Source: Gammaproteobacteria bacterium UBA1119 (GTDB lineage Bacteria > Pseudomonadota > Gammaproteobacteria > Pseudomonadales > Azotimanducaceae). Taken from it: a DNA stretch of 21,916 bases. The first letter of the stretch is position 1; every line of letters begins with the position of its first letter. The stretch covers positions 18,820 to 40,735 of the forward strand of contig DCBA01000123.1 in the NCBI GenBank assembly GCA_002313255.1, read 5' to 3'. Below the pieces are notes generated by a model. That model was not told the DNA's origin. It searched no databases and saw nothing but the letters and a program-made list of their open reading frames with translations. Positions 1 to 6,320 of this stretch are shown one piece after another. Position numbers and translations under genes: made by a program.

Positions 1-16
1 CACCGCGCCAAGAAAT

Positions 17-47
17 TCGGCAGAACTGCTTTGCACAGATCTGCCGA
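17..47. repeat. Inverted repeat upstream of the first gene
   Basis: Eight-base arms TCGGCAGA (17-24) and TCTGCCGA (40-47) are perfect inverted repeats around a 15-base spacer. No T-run follows on the + strand, and on the minus strand only a weak T-rich stretch follows, so it is a poor terminator. It may be an operator or the remnant of an upstream gene's terminator. Nothing else could be assigned in bases 1-90. Confidence 0.4.
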
Positions 48-67
48 CTAAATACCGCAAACTTTGT

Positions 68-82
68 ACTTGTTCGGCAAGT
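68..82 (+). promoter_or_regulatory. Small leader hairpin just before the phosphotransferase start
   Basis: ACTTG (68-72) and CAAGT (78-82) can pair around the loop TTCGG, ending 8 bases before the ATG at 91. No Shine-Dalgarno sequence is visible before that ATG, so the hairpin occupies the place where one would be expected. It could affect ribosome access, or be chance: the stem is only 5 bp. Confidence 0.25.
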
Positions 83-90
83 TGACGCTT

Positions 91-879
91 ATGAATGAAA
101 TGGAAAACGTAATCCAAATAGTTTCTTCCCTAATACCCAATGTCGGTCAAATCGATGAGATCGAATATTTACCTGGTGGTTACAACAACGACAATTTTCG
201 CGTCACTATTAAAGACGAAATCTTTGTCGTCCGGGTCGTCCGAGATCCACGTCCTCGCCCGTTTGAAAAAATCTACGTCAGCCTGTCGGTTGCGCCAGAA
301 CTCATTGCTTTGGACACGGCCAACGGCCATATGATTACCCGTTGGATCGAGGGCAATCTGCTCACGACGACCACTCTAAGCCCTATAGAGGGTGCGCATT
401 ATTTGCGAGATCTGCACAACGCCATACCCTCCTCGATAACCCGCTACGATGTTATTGAGCAGATATCACACTACTTCGATTCGGCCGGACAAGTTGGCAA
501 AGAACAACCATGGCTCGAACGTATTCGGTGGCAAGAACGTGAGATCCGCGGATGCCACAACGACCTAAATCCATGGAACATTATTTGTACAGAAAACGGT
601 ATGCGAACCCTTGATTGGGAATGGGCAGGCGACAACGACCCGCTTTTCGACGTAATCGGTTTCTGTTACGGAGCCCACTATGCAGATGCTGAATTTTTCT
701 TGTGCGCCGAAACTTATTTAGGTCAACGAGTCAGCGAAGAAACATTACGTAAAACTCAAGCGATCTTTCAGTTAAGAGAGCACGCTTGGGCGATCGCACA
801 GATTAGCGCAGGCAATAACCACGACGGCATCATTAAGCAGCGCGACCGATCGATCGCGAACGTCGAACAACTTCTTTAG
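91..879 (+). CDS. Choline/thiamine kinase-like phosphotransferase (APH superfamily)
   Basis: A 262-residue soluble small-molecule kinase of the aminoglycoside phosphotransferase/choline kinase fold. Visible motifs are an N-terminal nucleotide-binding segment GGYNNDNFRV (about 29-38), a VVRVV strand where LicA-like kinases carry Arg in place of Lys (R48), the catalytic loop HNDLNPWNII (H156, D158, N163), and the metal-binding DWEWAG (D175). The DWEWAG..DP..D pattern fits LicA, choline kinase and ThiK rather than antibiotic-resistance APHs. Substrate is therefore probably choline, an amino alcohol or thiamine, but this cannot be decided from sequence. The frame also extends to a TTG at 64; ATG at 91 was chosen because family similarity begins right after it. 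Neither start has a clear Shine-Dalgarno sequence. The stop overlaps the stop of the convergent kinase gene on the other strand. Confidence 0.8.
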   Translation: MNEMENVIQIVSSLIPNVGQIDEIEYLPGGYNNDNFRVTIKDEIFVVRVVRDPRPRPFEKIYVSLSVAPELIALDTANGHMITRWIEGNLLTTTTLSPIEGAHYLRDLHNAIPSSITRYDVIEQISHYFDSAGQVGKEQPWLERIRWQEREIRGCHNDLNPWNIICTENGMRTLDWEWAGDNDPLFDVIGFCYGAHYADAEFFLCAETYLGQRVSEETLRKTQAIFQLREHAWAIAQISAGNNHDGIIKQRDRSIANVEQLL

Positions 880-1391
880 ATCATTGAATCTACAACATCG
901 ATCGCGCGATTCAGTCGAGCCCGACCTAGACCCTCGATCTCGGTGTAAGGCGACTCAAACTCTTCTAGGGTCCGCGTATAGAGGGTATGTATGCGTTCCC
1001 GGTCGTACTGCGACTCTCTAAGCGGGTCCGTCTCCCATGGCACGTCCGGCTTCGTCAAAAGGTAATGCCGGTCCTTGATGGCGTAAAGGTGCTCCTCCAA
1101 CCAACCCACGGGGTGACCAAATTTTTCGAGCCACCAAACATAAAGCACCACCGCGTCGGTATCGAGGATTCGCAAAGTGGTCTGATCTGCCAAAAAATCT
1201 CGCTCACGACAGATCTGTGCCGATGCGATTGAGGCCAGGTCGTGAAGCGTATAGTTCCGCTGCTTCTCGCTATGGATTAAAAAGTACTCACGTGCATATT
1301 CTGGAAGCCACTCACTGCAATAATGTTGAGCAAGCGAGTCACAGAGCGTGGTTTTGCCTGTGCATTCTGTCCCCACGATGGCAAAGATCAC
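876..1391 (-). CDS. nadR: Stand-alone ribosylnicotinamide kinase (NadR C-terminal domain type)
   Basis: A 171-residue P-loop kinase that should phosphorylate nicotinamide riboside to NMN, trapping what PnuC imports. The Walker A is GTECTGKT (residues 7-14), followed by an AREYF segment and a PDVPWETDPLRE segment, both typical of the RNK domain of NadR. E. coli NadR also has an N-terminal DNA-binding region and an NMN adenylyltransferase domain; both are absent, so the step to NAD must be done elsewhere and this protein is unlikely to be a repressor. The open frame runs upstream to 1550, but that part lies antiphase inside pnuC. The GTG at 1391 sits directly before the P-loop strand and overlaps the pnuC stop as GTGA, so translation is probably coupled. 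The symbol refers to domain similarity only; nmrK-type naming would also be defensible. Confidence 0.85.
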   Translation of the reverse strand: MIFAIVGTECTGKTTLCDSLAQHYCSEWLPEYAREYFLIHSEKQRNYTLHDLASIASAQICRERDFLADQTTLRILDTDAVVLYVWWLEKFGHPVGWLEEHLYAIKDRHYLLTKPDVPWETDPLRESQYDRERIHTLYTRTLEEFESPYTEIEGLGRARLNRAIDVVDSMI

Positions 1392-2020
1392 GAAGGCGCC
1401 GGATCCTGTATCGAACTCAACGACATGGAACGCGACCAAGCCACCCAACCCCAAACCGCCATCGGAATGTATAGCCCATACAGTACAGCGTATGGCCAAA
1501 TTCCTTTGAAAATATAGATCCCAGTCGCGAGAACATCGACGACTAACCAAACGAGCCAGTTCTCGATGTATTTATGCGCGGCCATCCACATAGCCGCAAA
1601 ACTCATGACCGTTGTCGTACTGTCCCAATAGGCGAGATCGGCATCGGTGTAGTAGTCGAATAACCATCCCATCGCAATGATGCCAATCACCGTCGCAACA
1701 CCTAATAATGAGGTGCTACGCGTGCTGAGCCGGGCGACCACCAATCGACCTTCGGAACTCCGAGCACCGGCCCCGCGGAGCCAGTAATACCAGCCATAGC
1801 CGTTCATAAAAACGTAAAAAACGTGCAGTACCAAGTCCGAATAAAGTCGTGCGTTGTAAAAAACCAATAAGGAAACCAACGCATATGCTAGGCCGACTGG
1901 CCAGTTCCAAATGTTTTCACGGATGATCAGCCACACGCACAAGAGTCCCGACGCTGCACCGATCAATTCCCAGGGGCTGGAAATGAAGTAACTAGCAACG
2001 CTGCTCAAGAATTCGGTCAC
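1388..2020 (-). CDS. pnuC: Nicotinamide riboside transporter PnuC
   Basis: A 210-residue inner-membrane protein with about seven hydrophobic helices, the size of the PnuC family. It contains NGYGWYYW followed by LRG, matching the N-x-Y-x-W-x-x-W signature of nicotinamide riboside-type PnuC. PnuC carriers facilitate diffusion of NR, with uptake driven by intracellular phosphorylation; the kinase encoded immediately downstream (GTGA overlap) supplies that step. Relatives PnuT (thiamine) and PnuX (riboflavin) exist, but the RNK partner argues for NR. The start is GTG at 2020 with no convincing Shine-Dalgarno sequence; no better start precedes the first helix. Expression probably begins in the 2021-2130 gap or upstream of the small ORF at 2131-2307. 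Confidence 0.9.
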   Translation of the reverse strand: MTEFLSSVASYFISSPWELIGAASGLLCVWLIIRENIWNWPVGLAYALVSLLVFYNARLYSDLVLHVFYVFMNGYGWYYWLRGAGARSSEGRLVVARLSTRSTSLLGVATVIGIIAMGWLFDYYTDADLAYWDSTTTVMSFAAMWMAAHKYIENWLVWLVVDVLATGIYIFKGIWPYAVLYGLYIPMAVWGWVAWSRSMSLSSIQDPAPS

Positions 2021-2076
2021 TACCGCGCACCGTAGTTAACTAACACGGAGACAGCGTGACCCCTAGTATTCGCTTA

Positions 2077-2096
2077 TGCAACCAATGACGGTTGCA
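2077..2096. repeat. Perfect 7-bp inverted repeat upstream of pnuC
   Basis: TGCAACC (2077-2083) and GGTTGCA (2090-2096) flank a 6-base loop. It lies 57 bases upstream of the pnuC start, between pnuC and the small minus-strand ORF. No T-tract follows on either strand, so a regulator-binding operator or leader hairpin is more likely than a terminator. It does not match an NAD-related operator or riboswitch that I can recognise. Confidence 0.4.
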
Positions 2097-2130
2097 AGCC
2101 CCGTCCCAAGCTTACGATCTACACGAACGG

Positions 2131-2307
2131 TTAGCCGACGACAACCTCTAACCAACCCTGCTCTGGTTCAATATCAAGTTCATCACCCGTCCGAGGATCG
2201 CGTGGACCGACAGAACGGTAGCCGACTTGGTATGGAACAAGGCCTATACCTAGATCGAGTTTAAGGCAGTCGAGAACGGACTCGTCGAATGGGACAAAAA
2301 CTTTCAT
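2131..2307 (-). CDS. Small conserved-looking hypothetical protein (58 aa)
   Basis: The ORF begins at ATG 2307 with the sequence MKVFVPFDES and ends 110 bases upstream of pnuC. It has no membrane segment, is acidic, and contains a VPYQVGYRSV strand-like segment and a DPRTGDELDIEP segment. A purine-rich AAAGGG lies just upstream of the ATG at rather short spacing. The longer reading of this frame (to 2463) is antisense to the pdsR leader and start and was not used. I do not recognise a function. Evidence that it is real is composition, an ATG in a sensible place, and an otherwise empty 430-base divergent region. It could be co-transcribed with pnuC. Confidence 0.5.
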   Translation of the reverse strand: MKVFVPFDESVLDCLKLDLGIGLVPYQVGYRSVGPRDPRTGDELDIEPEQGWLEVVVG

Positions 2308-2449
2308 GGACCCTTTGTATCCCAAAAAACTGCAGACAGGAGGGAGCATCCTGGAGATATGGTGGAGACACTTCTTGCCGTCGCCCGGCCATCCGATAAT
2401 TGAACGTCCGTCAAGGTATGATCCCCAAAATAATGACGGGAGATTAGCG

Positions 2450-3145
2450 ATGGCTAAACACATCGTGATCGTTGAAGACGACCCCGATCAACGCGCCAAC
2501 TACACCGACGCAATCACAAAAAAAGGTTATGACGTAACGGGATACGCGAGTCGCCAAGAAGCACTTGAGGGTTTCGATCGCGATCTTCCGGATCTCGCGA
2601 TTCTCGACATCATTCTCGGTGAAGACGTCGATGGCGGTTTCCAGATCTGTCGTGATCTCTTATCCCGGGCTCCAAGCCTGCCTGTTATTTTTCTTACAGA
2701 GCGCATCGACGAAATCGACAAGATCTCTGGTTTACGGCTCGGCGCTTGGGACTATCTCCCCAAACCTATTTCGCTCGACTATCTAGCTGAACGTATATCG
2801 TCCTTGCTACGTATCGACGAAGTTCGAGGAGAGGACAACCCGAACAACTCATCTGCAAAGCGAATAGGCGAGCTAACCCTAGACCAGGACGCTTTGTTAG
2901 TTTCTTGGCGTGGACAAAGACTAGATCTCTCCGGAACCGAGTTCCGTATGCTCGCAAAACTTGTTCGCGTTCCCGGTCACGCGGTCAGTTACGACACCCT
3001 CATGAACGCAACAATGCAGTCGCTCGTAACTAACAACACGATCAATACCCACATGCGGAATATCCGAAAGAAGTTCGAGGAAATCGATCAAGAATTCGGC
3101 TGTATTAAAAGCGAATACGGGTTCGGGTATCGCTGGTCCGCTTGA
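2450..3145 (+). CDS. pdsR: OmpR-type response regulator, PdsR-like (dedicated sortase system family)
   Basis: A 231-residue cytoplasmic response regulator. The receiver domain (about 1-120) has acidic residues D10/D11, phospho-acceptor D53 (ILDIILG), T84 and K106 (LPKP). A winged-helix DNA-binding domain follows (about 130-231) with a NTINTHMRNIRKKF recognition segment and a terminal YGFGYRW. The DVDGGFQICRDL insert after the phosphorylation site and the ID..F.CI..YG.GYRW ending match what I recall of the proteobacterial dedicated sortase system regulator. The symbol is by this resemblance and unconfirmed. The open frame reaches back to 2306, but ATG 2450 is preceded by GGGAG at 8 bases and begins the receiver strand. 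The stop overlaps the downstream kinase start as TTGA. Its target genes are not obvious in the window. Confidence 0.75.
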   Translation: MAKHIVIVEDDPDQRANYTDAITKKGYDVTGYASRQEALEGFDRDLPDLAILDIILGEDVDGGFQICRDLLSRAPSLPVIFLTERIDEIDKISGLRLGAWDYLPKPISLDYLAERISSLLRIDEVRGEDNPNNSSAKRIGELTLDQDALLVSWRGQRLDLSGTEFRMLAKLVRVPGHAVSYDTLMNATMQSLVTNNTINTHMRNIRKKFEEIDQEFGCIKSEYGFGYRWSA

Positions 3146-5322
3146 AATTTTTTTCTGGCATTCGGGGACCACGCTTGGGCACGAAGCTCATGCTGCTTGG
3201 ATTTTCCCTTTTGGTTATTCCCTGGCTGTCCTACCTCCAGCTCATCGAGATGGAACGACTACTTATTCAAAGCCGCGAAAACGTGCAGTTACTTCTCGCG
3301 CGGGGTATTTCAACGCTCTTCAATGGCCGTGACGATCTTTTCAACGATCTCCCTTTGAGTTACCCGCTCGAGTACGAACCCTTGTACGTCCACCCACTAA
3401 CGACATCGATCCGCCTCGATGGCCATCCAGGAGATTGGGGATCGGGCCTCATGGAAAAAGCCCAACACTTTGGCCCCGCCCAAGCTGATGGGTCTTTCGA
3501 TCTCCTTGTGGCAGAACGCAACGATCAGCTGTACATATACCTCAACGTAATCGACGATCGAAGGGTCTATCGAAATCCTGGCTACCTGCGGCTCGATACT
3601 GCTGATCACGTCCGCATCAACTTTTTTGAGACCAACGGTACCGGCGGTCGAATTACTCTCACTCTTCACGAACCCGGTGTCGCGTCTGCCTACCGAATGA
3701 GCAATGACTGGCGTTTCGCTGCGACCGGCGCGCCGCCCGCCAACGAAGTCCAGGGCTCCATTGCCGAAACCGAAAATGGTTATGGAATTGAATTCCGATT
3801 GCCACTTTCGATGATGGGTTCTAGGAGAGGTTTCGCCGTCTCCTTCGCCGACGTCGATAATCAGGAATCTCGTGAGATTCGGAACGTCGTTCAAACTCTC
3901 CCAAAAGGCGACAAAGAAAGCTTCAACCTCGTGGTGTTTCGGTCGCCTCAAGTACTCAACATCATCCAGGGACTCGGGTATTCGGGTGCTCGAATACAAG
4001 TGATCGATAGTCAGCGCCGAACGCGTGCGGAAACTGGTTCCTACGGAACCATCGATTCGGCAAACCGAGACAACCCTGCGGTTTTAGATACTCGAGCATG
4101 GTTCACGAGAATACGACCGCTGCTCCACAAATTAATTATTCGAGAAGAGTGGCGTGATCAGCCCCAGACCGAATCGGAGAGCATTTTCGATAGAGCACTT
4201 ACCACTGCGCTCGACGGTCAACCTGGCGTCCTTCGTCGGGTAACCGACGATGCGCAAATAATTGTGGCGTTGCATCCGATTGTTTCAAGGGACAAAACCT
4301 TAGGTGCGGTCATCGTTCAACAAAACATGGCCGAAATACTCACCTTTCAGGAAGCTGCGATTGAACAAATCGTTTTGTTTTCGATTCTGTCCCTATTAGC
4401 CGTATTCGTCGTGCTACTCGCTTTTTCAGTCAGGTTGGCGTGGCGAATCCGGGGGCTTCGTCGTGAAGCCAACGCTGCGATAGACCCCTTCGGTCGCCTA
4501 AGAGCGAGCGCTTTACAGTCAGAAGTTAAAGCAGGTGATGAGATCGGCGACCTAGCTCGCAGCATAGACAACATGCTGATGCGTTTAAATCAGCACAACA
4601 CCTTCATCGAGAACATGCCACGAACGCTTCGGCACGAAATCAACAACCCCCTCAATACGTTATCTACGTCGCTCCAGAACCTTGAAAACGAATCAGAGTC
4701 CGTACGTAATAGCAAATATCTAGAGAGCGCAAAGAGAGGCGTTCTTAGGATCGGAGCCATCGTTCAAAACTTGGCGGATGCCGCAAATCTAGAGGAATCA
4801 CTCGAAACCGAAGAACTTGAGACTTTGGATATCGAGAAGCTGATTGAAAACTATGTGGCCAATTTCCAGCTGACGCACGAAAACCATCGCTTCGTTTTTC
4901 GCGGGACTGGTGAGCCGGTCTTCGCACGAGTTTCCGACTATCGCATCGAACAACTTCTCGACAAAATTATCGACAATGCGATCGACTTTCACCGTCCTGA
5001 AACTCCCATTAAGGTCCAACTAGATACCTTTCGAGAACATCTTCAGATCAGCGTCGCCAATCGTGGACCCGCATTGCCGCGCGGTGCGGGAGAATCGCTA
5101 TTTGAGTCGATGGTTAGCCATCGTGGACGCCAAAGTCGTCTCCATTTCGGTCTCGGGTTACACGTGGTTCGGCTAATCGCGGAACATCACGGGGGCAGTG
5201 TCCATGCGCTGGATCTACCGGATAGTTCCGGGGTCGCATTCTTGGTTCGTTTGCCTCTCAGTCGCATTCGACCACCCACACCACCAAAGTTTGAAAAAAC
5301 AGAGGCGGCAGAAACAGCCTAA
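3142..5322 (+). CDS. pdsS: Sensor histidine kinase, PdsS-like, with a carbohydrate-binding-like periplasmic domain
   Basis: A 726-residue inner-membrane sensor kinase partnered with the preceding regulator. TM1 spans about 14-34 and TM2 about 410-432, enclosing a roughly 375-residue periplasmic region. That region contains PLYVHPLTTSIRLDGHPGDW, resembling the start of a CBM9/DOMON-like beta domain (about 70-270). A HAMP-like linker follows, then a HisKA domain with H498 (LRHEINNPLN), the N box around N612 (IIDNAIDF) and the G box HFGLGLHVVRL. The combination and length fit the dedicated-sortase histidine kinase family. The TTG start at 3142 overlaps the pdsR stop (TTGA); the next in-frame Met lies inside TM1, so TTG is favoured. 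The stop codon overlaps that of the convergent hydrolase. No sortase, OmpA-like or sortase-target gene is visible nearby, so the ligand and regulon are unknown. Confidence 0.8.
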   Translation: MKFFSGIRGPRLGTKLMLLGFSLLVIPWLSYLQLIEMERLLIQSRENVQLLLARGISTLFNGRDDLFNDLPLSYPLEYEPLYVHPLTTSIRLDGHPGDWGSGLMEKAQHFGPAQADGSFDLLVAERNDQLYIYLNVIDDRRVYRNPGYLRLDTADHVRINFFETNGTGGRITLTLHEPGVASAYRMSNDWRFAATGAPPANEVQGSIAETENGYGIEFRLPLSMMGSRRGFAVSFADVDNQESREIRNVVQTLPKGDKESFNLVVFRSPQVLNIIQGLGYSGARIQVIDSQRRTRAETGSYGTIDSANRDNPAVLDTRAWFTRIRPLLHKLIIREEWRDQPQTESESIFDRALTTALDGQPGVLRRVTDDAQIIVALHPIVSRDKTLGAVIVQQNMAEILTFQEAAIEQIVLFSILSLLAVFVVLLAFSVRLAWRIRGLRREANAAIDPFGRLRASALQSEVKAGDEIGDLARSIDNMLMRLNQHNTFIENMPRTLRHEINNPLNTLSTSLQNLENESESVRNSKYLESAKRGVLRIGAIVQNLADAANLEESLETEELETLDIEKLIENYVANFQLTHENHRFVFRGTGEPVFARVSDYRIEQLLDKIIDNAIDFHRPETPIKVQLDTFREHLQISVANRGPALPRGAGESLFESMVSHRGRQSRLHFGLGLHVVRLIAEHHGGSVHALDLPDSSGVAFLVRLPLSRIRPPTPPKFEKTEAAETA

Positions 5323-6224
5323 GCCGGACGGTAGTGTGCGCCGATCGACACGTCACCGTCCTCGCAGACAACCTCCATACGTTTTACTAAGTATTCCATT
5401 GATGCCAGCACGCTTCTCGCAGCAGCAGCATGAAGATATTCGGGCACTTCCTTGTACATACCAGGCACCATCTCAGGGATAGTCGTTATGCCAGCATGCA
5501 ACGCGTGCATAATCTGGTCTTCGCGTTCCTTACGATGCGCGATAAACGACTCAACATGCGCATTCGTTTGGTTGATGGCGGGTCCATGAGTTGGCCAGTA
5601 AATAGCGTCATTCCGGTCAAGTAATGTTTGCAGACTCTCCATGTAGGCCTCCATGTCGCCGTCAGGAGGTGAGATGACGCTCGTCGACCAACCCATCACG
5701 TGGTCACCGCTAAAAAGGGCGCACTCGCTCGCTAACGCATAACAAACGTGGTTCGAGGTGTGACCTGGCGTATAGACACATTCAACGGACCAAGTTGGAC
5801 CATCAATTATGTCACCATGACGAATCTCGTTATCCGGGCGGAAGTCAGTATCGCCGCCCTCTTCAACGACGACCCCTTGTTCCTGTTTACCCGAGCCATG
5901 GGGTCCATAGGCGTACGTCTCCGCGTCGCAATATTCGGCCAACAATGCGCAACCTGGCGAGTGATCCATATGGGTATGAGTGACAAGCATATGAGTGATC
6001 TTTTCACCCTTTGTTGCCTCAAGGATTGCATCGATATGCGTTGTATCCGCTGGACCAGGATCGACAACGGCAACTTCGCCCTGCCCCAAAATATAGGTAC
6101 CCGTACCGTACAAGGTAAACGCACTGGGGTTATTCGCGATGACACGTCGAATGTCCCCAGATATTTGGGCTGTACGCCCGTACTCAAATTCGAGATCACG
6201 GACATAAGGAATGCTCACCGACAT
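5319..6224 (-). CDS. MBL-fold metallo-hydrolase, LACTB2-like
   Basis: A 301-residue cytoplasmic metallo-beta-lactamase-fold hydrolase. Zinc-binding residues are H83, H85, D87 and H88 in THTHMDHS, then a His in TPGHTSNH, an Asp in SGDHVMGW and a His in PTHGP. The opening RRVIANNPSAFTLYGTGTYI and the C-terminal helical region (about 230-301) resemble the LACTB2 type, which has an added winged-helix-like tail. Human LACTB2 is an endoribonuclease, but bacterial relatives are mostly uncharacterised, so the substrate is open. The frame extends 24 residues upstream with a hydrophobic stretch, but ATG 6224 is preferred because homology-like sequence starts there and a GAGA/CGAG purine run precedes it. 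The gene lies 96 bases downstream of the Ser/Thr kinase on the same strand and may share its transcript. Confidence 0.85.
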   Translation of the reverse strand: MSVSIPYVRDLEFEYGRTAQISGDIRRVIANNPSAFTLYGTGTYILGQGEVAVVDPGPADTTHIDAILEATKGEKITHMLVTHTHMDHSPGCALLAEYCDAETYAYGPHGSGKQEQGVVVEEGGDTDFRPDNEIRHGDIIDGPTWSVECVYTPGHTSNHVCYALASECALFSGDHVMGWSTSVISPPDGDMEAYMESLQTLLDRNDAIYWPTHGPAINQTNAHVESFIAHRKEREDQIMHALHAGITTIPEMVPGMYKEVPEYLHAAAARSVLASMEYLVKRMEVVCEDGDVSIGAHYRPA

Positions 6225-6320
6225 ACCACTCGTCTCTCGTGAAATGACTGCCAAGCATAGGCAACAGAGAACTGTCGAGCAATACGATTTCGACATAGAA
6301 AGCGATTGTGTCCGCGAATC

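Noticed and set aside
17..47. Rho-independent terminator at the left edge
   Set aside because: The stem is 8 bp with a 15-base loop and no poly-T tract on the + strand; kept only as an inverted repeat.
91..879. Aminoglycoside-resistance phosphotransferase
   Set aside because: The catalytic-loop and DWEWAG patterns fit choline/thiamine kinases, and the context is housekeeping, with no mobile element.
1392..1550. N-terminal extension of the NadR-type kinase frame
   Set aside because: It is antiphase within pnuC, has no kinase-like sequence, and GTG 1391 lies exactly before the P-loop with a GTGA overlap.
2021..2130. NAD-type riboswitch before pnuC
   Set aside because: Only one simple 7-bp hairpin is visible; I could not find the conserved elements of known NAD riboswitches.
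2306..2449. Upstream extension of the response-regulator frame
   Set aside because: The receiver domain starts at MAKHIVIVED (2450) with a good Shine-Dalgarno sequence; the extension has no domain-like sequence and overlaps the small minus-strand ORF region.
5421..5432. Short GCA triplet run as a microsatellite
   Set aside because: Only a few copies and fully explained by an Ala-rich stretch of the metallo-hydrolase (HAAAARS).
5748..6242. 164-residue + strand open frame
   Set aside because: It lies wholly opposite the metallo-hydrolase gene, whose zinc motifs are intact; composition is that of an antisense shadow.
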